Source of the DNA: Acidobacteriota bacterium
GTDB taxonomy: Bacteria; Acidobacteriota; Holophagae; Holophagales; Holophagaceae
Assembly: GCA_016192145.1 (NCBI GenBank)
Contig: JACPUT010000008.1
Coordinates: forward strand, 62,001 to 126,000
Length of the DNA stretch: 64,000 bases
Direction: 5' to 3'
In this document: one piece after another, positions 26,761 through 34,647 of the stretch
Numbering within the stretch: the stretch's first letter is position 1
Layout: each line of letters starts with the position of its first letter
The notes under the pieces: model-generated
The model's input: only the letters and a program-made list of their open reading frames with translations
Told to the model about the DNA's origin: nothing
Database searches by the model: none
Program-made: the position numbers and the translations under genes

Positions 26761-27483
26761 ATGAAGCTCAATGCCGATCCGAAGTCCCGCCTCGTGGTGG
26801 CGCTGGACGTCCCTGAGGCCGCTTCCGCCCTTCGCATGGCCGAGCGCCTCTCGGGCGAAGTGGGGATGCTCAAGGTGGGGCTCGAACTCTTCTGCGCGGA
26901 GGGGCCGGCCTTCGTGAGGGAATTGCAGGCCTTCGCTCCGGTGTTCATGGATCTGAAGTTCCACGACATCCCCACGACGGTGCGCCGGGCCCTGGAGGCG
27001 GTGCTGACCCTGGATCCGCGCCTCATCAACGTGCACGCCCAAGGGGGCCCCCAGATGATGGAGGCCGCCGCCCAGGCCGTGCGGGCCCACCGGGCCGCCG
27101 GGGGGCGGACCCAGCTCCTGGCCGTCACGGTGCTCACCTCCCTGGGGCGGGAGGAATGGGCTCGGCTCGGGCATGCCGAGGAGCCGGGTGCGGCGGCCCT
27201 GCAACTCGCCCGGCTGGCTTCGGATTCCGGGTGCGATGGCGTGGTGTGCAGCGCCCACGAGGCGTCGGCCGTGCGGGATGCCTGTGGCGCCGACTTCATG
27301 CGGCTCTGCCCGGGCATCCGGCCCAAGGGCTCGGCGACCCACGATCAGGCCCGGGTGGTGGATCCCGCCTCGGCCTTGCAGATGGGGGCCAACTGGCTCG
27401 TGGTGGGGCGGCCCATCACCCATGCGGAGGATCCCCGGGCGGCGGCCCGGGCCATCGTGGAGGAGATGAAGTCGGGGGCCTGA
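26761..27483 (+). CDS. pyrF: Orotidine 5'-phosphate decarboxylase
   Basis: A 240-residue TIM-barrel enzyme that decarboxylates OMP to UMP in the last step of pyrimidine synthesis. The catalytic array DLKFHDIPTTV (about 63-73) gives the conserved Asp-Lys-x-x-Asp. The N-terminal VALDVP strand holds the first active-site Asp, and GIRPKGSATHDQARV with VVGRPI near the end binds phosphate. Length is normal for the short bacterial family. No other pyr gene lies nearby. Confidence 0.95.
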   Translation: MKLNADPKSRLVVALDVPEAASALRMAERLSGEVGMLKVGLELFCAEGPAFVRELQAFAPVFMDLKFHDIPTTVRRALEAVLTLDPRLINVHAQGGPQMMEAAAQAVRAHRAAGGRTQLLAVTVLTSLGREEWARLGHAEEPGAAALQLARLASDSGCDGVVCSAHEASAVRDACGADFMRLCPGIRPKGSATHDQARVVDPASALQMGANWLVVGRPITHAEDPRAAARAIVEEMKSGA

Positions 27484-27550
27484 GGTCCAGGGCCGGCCAG
27501 GCTCCTTGCCTGAAGTCAGCCAGGATTCACTTCCTTCCGATGGGGGAAGC

Positions 27551-27919
27551 ATGGAGAACCCCGAAGACCGCCGGAGCCACGCCCGCTTGAGCCTGGACGA
27601 CCGCTTTACCCTGCGCTTCCAAGTGGAGGGGCAGGTGTACCGGGGCGTGCCGATGACCAACCTCTCCATTGGGGGGCTGGGCCTGAAGATGGAACACCGC
27701 ACCGCCATCCGGATGCACAACGGGGTGATCCTGAAGGGGATGGTGCTGGAGCATCCAGCCCTGCCCCAGACGAAGGTGGATGGGGAAGTCCGGCACGTGA
27801 TGGGGCGCCACATGGGGAACATGGAGGGGCCCGTGCTGGTGGGCGTGCAGTTCCTGAATCCCCCGGAGAATTTCACCAAGCTGCTGGAAGCCTTCATCGA
27901 CCGGCGGGCCCGGAGTTAG
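27551..27919 (+). CDS. Single-domain PilZ protein
   Basis: A 122-residue cytoplasmic protein that is almost only a PilZ domain. The c-di-GMP-binding elements are recognisable: RRSHAR at residues 7-12 (the RxxxR box) and NLSIGGLGL near 38-46 (the [D/N]xSxxG box). It therefore probably binds cyclic-di-GMP and passes the signal on by protein contact. ATG 27551 is preferred because GGGGGAAG lies just upstream; an earlier TTG would add an unrelated leader. Two larger PilZ proteins are encoded 3 kb away. Confidence 0.85.
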   Translation: MENPEDRRSHARLSLDDRFTLRFQVEGQVYRGVPMTNLSIGGLGLKMEHRTAIRMHNGVILKGMVLEHPALPQTKVDGEVRHVMGRHMGNMEGPVLVGVQFLNPPENFTKLLEAFIDRRARS

Positions 27920-28010
27920 GGCCGGTATCCGACGAAATCCATTCTTTTGTTGGCCCCTAACGGGCCCCGAGACGCGCCAACGGCCCCCAGTTGCGACACA
28001 CTCTAGGGCG

Positions 28011-28556
28011 ATGTCCATCACGACTCCCCTCGCCTTCCGCCCCTCCCTGCTCCAGCGCACCACGGCCATGCTGCTCTTCGCGGGCAGCTGGATGATGGGG
28101 TTGAGGATGGGTTCCGAGCTGATCCGCCAGGTGCCCCGCCTGTGGACGCACATCCATCAGGCCCAGGCGGCTGGGGAACCCGCCTTCGGGCTTTGGCTGC
28201 TCTTTTCCGCGGCCATCCTCGTGGGGCTGGTGGGGATCGCCGGGCTCCTGGTCTCCCTGGCGCTGGTGCTGCTGCTGGAGGGTACCCATGTGCTCGCGGA
28301 TGAGCTGGGTCTCACGGTGCAGATCAACTCCCTGCCTCCCACCCTCGCCCGCCGGGCCGGCGCCGGCCGCCTTTCATGGAAGCACGTGGGCCTGCTGCAC
28401 CGCAGCGGCCCCTTCTTCGTGGTGGAGCCTGCCCGGGACGCGCATCCCGATCCCGGGCACCTCGTCGAGCCGACCCTGCGTTTTCTCATGGTGGATGAGC
28501 TGGAAACCCTGGTGACCTTGATCGTGGACCGCAGCCCCAACGTGAGGATCGACTAG
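28011..28556 (+). CDS. Membrane protein of unknown function
   Basis: A 181-residue protein with two membrane spans (about 18-34 and 63-92) and a C-terminal domain of about 80 residues. That domain, with LGLTVQINSLPPTLARR, WKHVGLLHRSGPFFVV and LRFLMVDELETLVTLI, looks like a small PH-like beta fold facing the cytoplasm. No family is named with confidence. Its last 4 bases overlap the end of the convergent radical SAM gene. Confidence 0.7.
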   Translation: MSITTPLAFRPSLLQRTTAMLLFAGSWMMGLRMGSELIRQVPRLWTHIHQAQAAGEPAFGLWLLFSAAILVGLVGIAGLLVSLALVLLLEGTHVLADELGLTVQINSLPPTLARRAGAGRLSWKHVGLLHRSGPFFVVEPARDAHPDPGHLVEPTLRFLMVDELETLVTLIVDRSPNVRID

Positions 28557-30214
28557 GAGCGCTTGGGAACCCGCTCCAGGAACGTCTCGGCGCCCTTCAT
28601 GACGCCGCGGGGTCCCTGGGAGGGGCCGGAATTCCGGTCCTTGCGCAGCTGCATGCCCCAGAGGCCCGCCAGTTCCGTGGCCTCGGGGTTGCCGGGGGCG
28701 AGGGCCAGCGCCTCGGCGAGGTCGGCCTGGGCTTCCTTCATGCGCCCGAGGTTTTCCTTGAGGAGGGCGCGCTTCATGAAGCCCCAGAAGTTGCCGGGCT
28801 CCCGGCGCACGATCTCGTCGTATTCGGCTTCCGCCTCCACGAACTTGCCGCGCTCCTCGGCGGCCTCGCCGCACAGCATGTTGGTGACGGCGCAGAAGCC
28901 CAGCCACTTCTTCTGTTCGGCGAACTCGGCGGGGGTGTAGCGGGCCTTGGCCTTGGTGGCCTGGATGGTGCGGTCCAGGTGCTTGAGGGCCTTTTCCGTG
29001 TGGGCATCCACCCGGGCGAAGATCTCGGCGTCGCCGCTCTCCCGGAAGAAGTCCTTGGTGATGCGGCCCTCGGCCCGGTACTGGTCGTACATGCGGGTGC
29101 CGGGATAGAGCGCGAGGGGCGAGATCTGGGCGTCGTGGGGTTTGGTGTCGCGGATGAGGCTCGCGGTCTGTTCCACGTCCTCCCAGGTCTCTCCGGGGAT
29201 GCCCGTGATGAGGTAGATGCCGAGGTTCATGCCCACCTTGCGCACGAGGCCCAGGGCCTGGCGCACGTGTTTCATGGACGTGCCCTTGTCGAGCAGGGCG
29301 AGCACCCGCTCGGAACCGTGCTCCACGCCGAACTGCATGAATTCGCATCCGGCCCGCTTCATGGCGACGAGGCGATCCTCGTCCACGAGGTTCACGCGGC
29401 TTTGGCAGTTCCAGAGGGGGTGGAGATTCGACTTCTGGATCTCCTCCATGAGCGTGAGGATGCGGCCCCGGTTGGAGGTGAAGGTGTCATCCCGGAAGCT
29501 GTAGTAGGTGAGGCCGTGCTGCTCGCGGAGGAGCTTCATCTCCGCCAGCACGCCCTGGGCGGAGCGCACGCGGATGGAGGTGCCCCAGAAGTCGGGCGTG
29601 TTGCAGAAGTTGCAGGTGGCGGGGCAGCCCCGGGAGGTGGAGATGTAGGAGAGCTGGCCCACGTCATCCAGGAAGTCCGTCTCCAGGTGGGCCACGGGCA
29701 GGCCGATGGTGTCGAGATCCTCGATGACGGGCTGGGCTTCCGTGGGGCCCGTGCGGAGGAGGAGGCCCGGCGTGCGCTTCCAGAGGTCGCTCCCCGGGGC
29801 CGCCTTCAGGCGCTCGATGATCCCCAGGAGGATGGGCTCCCCCTCGCCGCTGACGATGGCGTCCAGCTCGGGGCAATCCTCGAAGACTTCCGGGGCCAGG
29901 TGGGTGGGGTGGGGGCCCCCCGCCAAGGTGATGACACCCGGGCAGGCCTCCTTGGCCATCCGGAGCAGCTCGTAGGAGCGTTTCCGATTAAAGGTGAACA
30001 TGCTCACGCCCAGCACGGCCGGGGCCTGGGCCTTGAAATAGGCCAGGATCTCCTTCCGGGTCTTCCCGGAGAGGTTGGCCACCCGGCACGAATGCTGCCG
30101 GGACTTGAGCATCGCCTGCAGGAAGCCGAGACCAATGGGCAGGAAGGTCATCCATTCATCCCCGAATCCACTCTTCGGGGCGCTGTAGACAAGCAAGGTT
30201 TTCGGGGTCTTCAT
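28553..30214 (-). CDS. B12-binding radical SAM protein with C-terminal TPR region
   Basis: A 553-residue enzyme. The N-terminal 150 residues form a B12-binding-type Rossmann domain (GVSMFTF, LAGGPHPTHLAPE, IVSGEGE). The radical SAM domain follows, with the 4Fe-4S motif CPATCNFC at about 196-203 and TGIPGETWEDVEQT near 345. The last 100 residues have paired helices of TPR type (YDEIVRREPGNFWGF, LAEALALAPGNPEA). Such proteins methylate or rearrange unreactive carbons; the substrate is unknown. The ATG at 30214 is preferred to a TTG at 30250. It diverges from the PilZ gene at 30283. Confidence 0.88.
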   Translation of the reverse strand: MKTPKTLLVYSAPKSGFGDEWMTFLPIGLGFLQAMLKSRQHSCRVANLSGKTRKEILAYFKAQAPAVLGVSMFTFNRKRSYELLRMAKEACPGVITLAGGPHPTHLAPEVFEDCPELDAIVSGEGEPILLGIIERLKAAPGSDLWKRTPGLLLRTGPTEAQPVIEDLDTIGLPVAHLETDFLDDVGQLSYISTSRGCPATCNFCNTPDFWGTSIRVRSAQGVLAEMKLLREQHGLTYYSFRDDTFTSNRGRILTLMEEIQKSNLHPLWNCQSRVNLVDEDRLVAMKRAGCEFMQFGVEHGSERVLALLDKGTSMKHVRQALGLVRKVGMNLGIYLITGIPGETWEDVEQTASLIRDTKPHDAQISPLALYPGTRMYDQYRAEGRITKDFFRESGDAEIFARVDAHTEKALKHLDRTIQATKAKARYTPAEFAEQKKWLGFCAVTNMLCGEAAEERGKFVEAEAEYDEIVRREPGNFWGFMKRALLKENLGRMKEAQADLAEALALAPGNPEATELAGLWGMQLRKDRNSGPSQGPRGVMKGAETFLERVPKRS

Positions 30215-30282
30215 CCAGTCCGCCCAGCCGTCCAGTATAGGAACAAACAAGTAGCAGGTCCCGCTTTTTTCATGAGGTCCCC

Positions 30283-31419
30283 TTGGGAGGTCAAGTCATC
30301 CGCAATGCCGCCGGGGTCTACGAGGCCTTGCAAGCGGCGTGCAACCGGAGGGAGCTGTTGATCCTGGCCACGCCCTACCTGCGGGTGGATTCCCACTTCG
30401 TGCGGATGGAGGGCAATGAGGTTCACGTGGCCGCCACCATGACCCGGGATGACGCCATGTACGGCCTCAAGAGCAACGATCTGCACATGCGCTTCCCCCA
30501 CCACACGGCCTTCCTGGAAGGCAAGGTGGAGCTGAAGGGCTTCGGGATCTCGGATGGCCGCCGCACCCTGCGGCTCACCCTGCCGGGCACGCTCCAGGAT
30601 GACGAACTGCGGGGCGCCTACCGCGTGGATCGCGTGGGCAAGGTCACCTGCACCTACAGCACCCGGAAGTACGACCTCCAGACGGCGAGCCTGGTGAACA
30701 TCAGCACCACGGGGGGGCGCCTCCATGCCTTCAAGGACTTCACGGAGGACGAGCTGCGGATGGGAGACAGCCTCTCCGTCACCATCCCCCTCCTGGAGAC
30801 CATCCGCGTCAACAGCCCGGCCAAGGTGAAGCACATCCACATGCGCAGCTTCGGCGTGGAGTTCGAGCCACCCCTCAGCGGCACCCTGCTGGAGAACCTC
30901 TCCCGCTGGATCTTTCAGAAGCGGGAAGAGGATCGGGAGCGCGAATCCAGGCGGGGCGTGGAGACCGCGGCTCCCGGAGATAGCCAGCGTTCCCTTGCCA
31001 ACCAGCTCACCCCCAAACGGGGGATCGTGGTGCTGAGCCCCGACGCCGCGCTCGAGGGCCAGCTTCGGGAGGTCCTCGAAGCCCTTCAGCCCGTGGCCCG
31101 CGTTTCGAGCCCCGGGGGCCAGGGCATCAAGGAGGCCCTGGCCGTGAATCCGGCGCTGGTGATCATCCACGTGGCCAGCCTCAGCCTCGACGAGCGCCGT
31201 CGCTTGAAGACGATGCTGGATGGGCTCGCCATGAAGGTGCCATTCATCCTCCTCGGCACAAGCGTGGATCCCTCCGCCCTCATGGAGTTGGGCAACGAGG
31301 TGAAGGCGGCCTGCGTCTATCAATTCAGCGCTCAGCGGGGAGCCTTTTTCCAGCGGCTGGTGCAGGGCATCCTCCGCCGGCATGGGACGGAGGCGGGTCC
31401 GCCTCCGGAGGAAGGTTGA
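30283..31419 (+). CDS. PilZ protein with a degenerate receiver domain (copy 1)
   Basis: A 378-residue protein, probably from TTG 30283 (GAGGT upstream; no in-frame ATG nearby). Layout: N-terminal YcgR-like beta domain (5-105), PilZ (110-225) with YRVDR as a reduced arginine box and LVNISTTGGRL as the NxSxxG box, a charged linker (225-255), then a receiver-like Rossmann domain (257-370). In the latter the expected phosphoacceptor strand reads ALVIIHVAS, with no Asp, so phosphorylation is unlikely. It is the first of two tandem paralogues; both probably serve cyclic-di-GMP output. Confidence 0.78.
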   Translation: MGGQVIRNAAGVYEALQAACNRRELLILATPYLRVDSHFVRMEGNEVHVAATMTRDDAMYGLKSNDLHMRFPHHTAFLEGKVELKGFGISDGRRTLRLTLPGTLQDDELRGAYRVDRVGKVTCTYSTRKYDLQTASLVNISTTGGRLHAFKDFTEDELRMGDSLSVTIPLLETIRVNSPAKVKHIHMRSFGVEFEPPLSGTLLENLSRWIFQKREEDRERESRRGVETAAPGDSQRSLANQLTPKRGIVVLSPDAALEGQLREVLEALQPVARVSSPGGQGIKEALAVNPALVIIHVASLSLDERRRLKTMLDGLAMKVPFILLGTSVDPSALMELGNEVKAACVYQFSAQRGAFFQRLVQGILRRHGTEAGPPPEEG

Positions 31420-32561
31420 TGGCGCTCTGGCCCTTCGGGGAAGAGATCCCGGCCGCGGCGATCAGGGGCACTGCGCTCCGATCGGTGCTGGCCGAGCTGG
31501 GCGAGCGCAAGGAGTTCGCCCTGCTAGCGACCCCCTACCTGAGCGCGGAGAGCCGCGTATTGGAGGTGGCCCCGGGCACCTTGAAGCTGCTCTCTCCCTT
31601 CCCCAAGGAAACCGCCCAGCGCACCCTCGGCGAACATCCCCTGAGGCTTCGCGTGCCCTGGCAGCTCTCGATGCTGGCGGGCCCCGTGGCCTGGAAGACC
31701 TTCGGCCAGGAGGATCGCCGGCGTTGGATCCAGGTGGAATCTCCCCCGTGGCTGGCTCCCGACGAGCAACGGGCGCAGACCCGGTGCGACCTCCTCGGCC
31801 GCAGCTTCTTCACGCTGACGACGGAGGATCTCCTCCAGTTCAGGGGTTCGGTGGAAAACCTCTCCCTGGGCGGTGCCCTCATCCTGTTGCAGGAGCCGCC
31901 TCCCGCGGGTGTGCTGACGCCGGGCCGGATGGTGGAACTGGGCCTGCGCCTGGAACAGGGGCCGACGCTCAAGGTGCGCGTCCGGCTGCAGCATGGCGAT
32001 TACCCCCGTCTCGGCGTGGCCTTCCAGGCGCCGCCACCGGAATTCCTCGGGGCCTTGGAGATCTGGCTCAAGCCCCGCCTCGCGGAATCCCTGCGCCGCT
32101 GGGAGAACCGGCGGGAATTGCGGGCCCAGGCCGAGGCGGCCGCCAAGGCCAGGGCCATCGCCTCCCAGGCGGAAGGCATCCTCGTCATCGGCTCCCAGCT
32201 CCTGGCGGAAGAGGTAAGCGAGGGGATGGAGGGCCTGGGGCCCATCAAGTTCGGGCCCACGGCCCTCGCCCCCCTCAAGCGCCTCCTGGAGCGCCCTCCG
32301 CAGGCCGTGATCCTGCAAGTGGGCAAAGGGGATCTGGAGGAGCGCTATCGCCTGCGGGGGCTTTGGCAGGCCCTGGGCCTCACCTGCCCCCTGGTGGTGC
32401 TGGGTACGGGGCAGACGGGCTGTGCCCAGGAGGTGGCCCTGGAGTTGCACGCCGACTCGAGCCTGCAGTGGGATCCCGGCAAGGCCCGCTTCCTGGGGCG
32501 CCTGGTACGCGGGCTCGTCCAGCGCGCCAAGGGCGGCGACGAGGACACGAACCCGGGCTGA
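31419..32561 (+). CDS. PilZ protein with a degenerate receiver domain (copy 2)
   Basis: A 380-residue paralogue of 30283-31419, sharing the opening (FALLATPYLSAESRV against LLILATPYLRVDSHF), the PilZ NxSxxG box (VENLSLGGAL) and a C-terminal receiver-like fold without a phosphoacceptor Asp (AVILQVGKGD). The arginine box at the PilZ start is weak, so cyclic-di-GMP binding is less sure than for the single-domain PilZ protein. Its ATG shares bases with the stop of copy 1 (TGATG at 31417-31421), so translation is coupled. The pair has diverged strongly, which argues for an old duplication. Confidence 0.72.
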   Translation: MALWPFGEEIPAAAIRGTALRSVLAELGERKEFALLATPYLSAESRVLEVAPGTLKLLSPFPKETAQRTLGEHPLRLRVPWQLSMLAGPVAWKTFGQEDRRRWIQVESPPWLAPDEQRAQTRCDLLGRSFFTLTTEDLLQFRGSVENLSLGGALILLQEPPPAGVLTPGRMVELGLRLEQGPTLKVRVRLQHGDYPRLGVAFQAPPPEFLGALEIWLKPRLAESLRRWENRRELRAQAEAAAKARAIASQAEGILVIGSQLLAEEVSEGMEGLGPIKFGPTALAPLKRLLERPPQAVILQVGKGDLEERYRLRGLWQALGLTCPLVVLGTGQTGCAQEVALELHADSSLQWDPGKARFLGRLVRGLVQRAKGGDEDTNPG

Positions 32562-32588
32562 GCCGGCCCGGGCCTTACACTGGCCCCT

Positions 32589-34334
32589 ATGGCACGCCTC
32601 GCTCCCCCTTCGGATCCCACTCCGGCCTTCCGGGCCGAAGCCGAGGCGCGGCTGGGCCGCGCGGCACGGGCGCTGGAGCTGGAGGTGCTCGCGTCCCGGG
32701 TGGAGGCCGCCCTGGATGGGGAGATCCTGGAGGTGGACCCGGAGCGCCCCCTCGTGGTGAGTGGCCGGGGTGAGCTGCGGGTCGCCTTCGGAACTGGACC
32801 CCAGCAGGCCTTCGCCCGGCTGCAGAGCCAGGGCGCGAAACCCCAGGGGCTGGAGGCCTGGGGAACGCCCGGTTTCCTCGAATCCGCGGAGGCTTTCGCA
32901 TTGGGCGCGGGATTGCCCTTCCACCTGGGCACGGGCCCCCAAACGGCCCAGGGGATCCTGGCGCTGGGCTTCACTTCGGGGGATGCCCCAGCCCTGACCC
33001 CAGGCGCCCTGCTGCTGAGCCTGGAAGGCCCCCCTGGGGTGGAGGGGCTGGCCCTTGGCGCCCAGGCCCGGGGGCTGGATGGGCTTGATCTGGCGCCGGT
33101 GGAAGCCGCGGATCTCCTGGGTTGGGCCCGGAGCCGGAGCTGCGGTCTGGAGGCCGACCTTGGAGCGGCGGGGGCCTGGGGCTTCGCCGTGATCCCTCCG
33201 GGTGAAGCGGCCGCCTTGGGGAATCGCCTCGGCGCTTGGGGGCTCCGGGCGGTCGAAAAGGGGCGGATCACCGGTGGGCCTTCGGTCCTGCTGCGGGGAA
33301 ACGGCGAACTGGAGCTCGGGGTGGATCTGAGTCTAGAAGGCTGGCCGGCCCCCTTCGCGGCGCCCCCGGAGGTAGCCCCCGACGCCGCGGTGAGCCTGCC
33401 CGCCGACCTTGCGGAGGGGGAGGTCGAGCCCACCTTCCGGACCCTCCTCCAGACGGGATTCGAGGCCTCATCCCCCGAGGCCCGGTGGCATGCCCATGGC
33501 GAGGATGGGTCCTTGGCGATCCGGGTGGCGAGCGATGGCGATCGGGTGGCCCTGGACCCCTTCTGGGGGGCGGCTTCCGTGGCGGCCGAGGCGGCCCTGG
33601 GTTTGGCCTGCGTGGGCGCGGACGCGTTGGGCGTGGCCCTGGTGGTGCCTGGCGACGTGTCCACCTCGACCCTCATGGGTCTGCGTCAGGCCTGCGTGAG
33701 CCTGGACCTGCCGGTGATGCGGGTGCAGCGGGAACCGGGCCTGGCGACCCCCGTCGTGGTGGCCCTCGGCTGCGTGGATGCGGGGGCGGCGCCCGTGGAT
33801 GTGGACGCACCCGAAGCGCGGGGGCTCACGACCGCGAGCCCGAAGGTCAGCGGCGTGGCCTATCGGAGGGCTTTCGATGGCCTCTTCCTGCTGGGGGATC
33901 GCCGAGGCGAGTTGGGGGGCAGCCGCATCCTGGCGTTGCGCGGAGGGCGCGAGGCCTGCCCCGAGCCTTGGCTGGATGAGACCTTCCGTCTGCAGGCCTG
34001 CGTGCGCGAAGGGGTGCGGCTCGGCCTCTTCCGAAGCGCCCGGCAGGTGGGCCGTGGGGGCCTGTTGGTGGCCGCCCGGGATGGGGCCCGGGAGGCCCGG
34101 CTGGGCTGCCACCTGCTCCTCGGGGGGGAGGGCCTGCGCTTGGATTCCCTCTGCTTCGGCGAAGCCCCCGGTCGCGTGCTGGTCACCACCAGTGGGGAAG
34201 GGGAGAGCGCGTTACGCACCCTGGCCCGCACCCACCGCGTGCCCTTCGCCAAGGTGGGCATGGTGGGTGGAGCGCGCTTCACGGTGGCGGTGGATGGCGT
34301 GCCGATGGTGGACGTGGAACTGGGGGAGCTCTGA
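32589..34334 (+). CDS. PurL-like protein lacking the first AIR-synthase N domain; probably not a normal FGAM synthase
   Basis: A 581-residue protein related to phosphoribosylformylglycinamidine synthase II. The C-terminal half follows PurL closely: DPFWGAASVAAEAALGLACVGADALG (second AIRS-N), LLGDRRGELGGSRIL, VREGVRLGLFRSARQVGRGGL, and LCFGEAPGRVLVTT near the end (AIRS-C). About 170-270 resembles the first AIRS-C domain (LEADLGAAGAWGF). The normal N-terminal catalytic domain, with ETHNHP and TGVGG motifs, is not there: only about 150 unrelated-looking residues precede. The SGKxS-type segment of the second N domain is also lost. Usual PurL of this class has over 700 residues. A regulatory or structural role, or a new reaction, is more likely than FGAM synthesis. 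Confidence 0.6.
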   Translation: MARLAPPSDPTPAFRAEAEARLGRAARALELEVLASRVEAALDGEILEVDPERPLVVSGRGELRVAFGTGPQQAFARLQSQGAKPQGLEAWGTPGFLESAEAFALGAGLPFHLGTGPQTAQGILALGFTSGDAPALTPGALLLSLEGPPGVEGLALGAQARGLDGLDLAPVEAADLLGWARSRSCGLEADLGAAGAWGFAVIPPGEAAALGNRLGAWGLRAVEKGRITGGPSVLLRGNGELELGVDLSLEGWPAPFAAPPEVAPDAAVSLPADLAEGEVEPTFRTLLQTGFEASSPEARWHAHGEDGSLAIRVASDGDRVALDPFWGAASVAAEAALGLACVGADALGVALVVPGDVSTSTLMGLRQACVSLDLPVMRVQREPGLATPVVVALGCVDAGAAPVDVDAPEARGLTTASPKVSGVAYRRAFDGLFLLGDRRGELGGSRILALRGGREACPEPWLDETFRLQACVREGVRLGLFRSARQVGRGGLLVAARDGAREARLGCHLLLGGEGLRLDSLCFGEAPGRVLVTTSGEGESALRTLARTHRVPFAKVGMVGGARFTVAVDGVPMVDVELGEL

Positions 34335-34339
34335 CGAGC

Positions 34340-34501
34340 TTAGGAGGGGTTCCGGCTCGGGCCGAAGAGGCTCCTGATCGTCCATCCGAAGATCCGGATG
34401 GGAATGCCGAGGATCCAGAGGATGGGGACGAGGATCGCCACCAGCAGGGCGAGGGGCCAGCAGAGGACGAACAGGATGCACCAGAGGATGAAGGCGGCCA
34501 T
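34340..34501 (-). CDS. Short membrane peptide, 53 residues
   Basis: AGGAGGG stands 6 bases before the ATG at 34501, a strong initiation signal. The product is nearly all membrane: residues 3-38 (FILWCILFVLCWPLALLVAI and beyond) would form one long or two short helices, followed by a basic tail SLFGPSRNPS. Convergent with the PurL-like gene, with 5 bases between their stops. Function unknown. Confidence 0.55.
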   Translation of the reverse strand: MAAFILWCILFVLCWPLALLVAILVPILWILGIPIRIFGWTIRSLFGPSRNPS

Positions 34502-34647
34502 GGGACCCTCCTGCCTTGAAGGTGGGATGCCAAAGCCTTCCGCGGCCCTTTCATTCGGCCAACGGCGCGCCCCCACCGGCGGATGAAGGGGAGGGTGAGC
34601 CAGGGATGGCTTCCGGTCTATGCTGGGGCACCCCCCCGAGGTGATAG

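Noticed and set aside
25624-27483. 619-residue frame including pyrF
   Set aside because: Only the last 240 residues are PyrF; the rest is antisense to the gene at 25702-26712.
25702-27897. 731-residue leftward frame
   Set aside because: Only the part from ATG 26712 has plausible protein composition; upstream it is antisense to pyrF and the PilZ gene.
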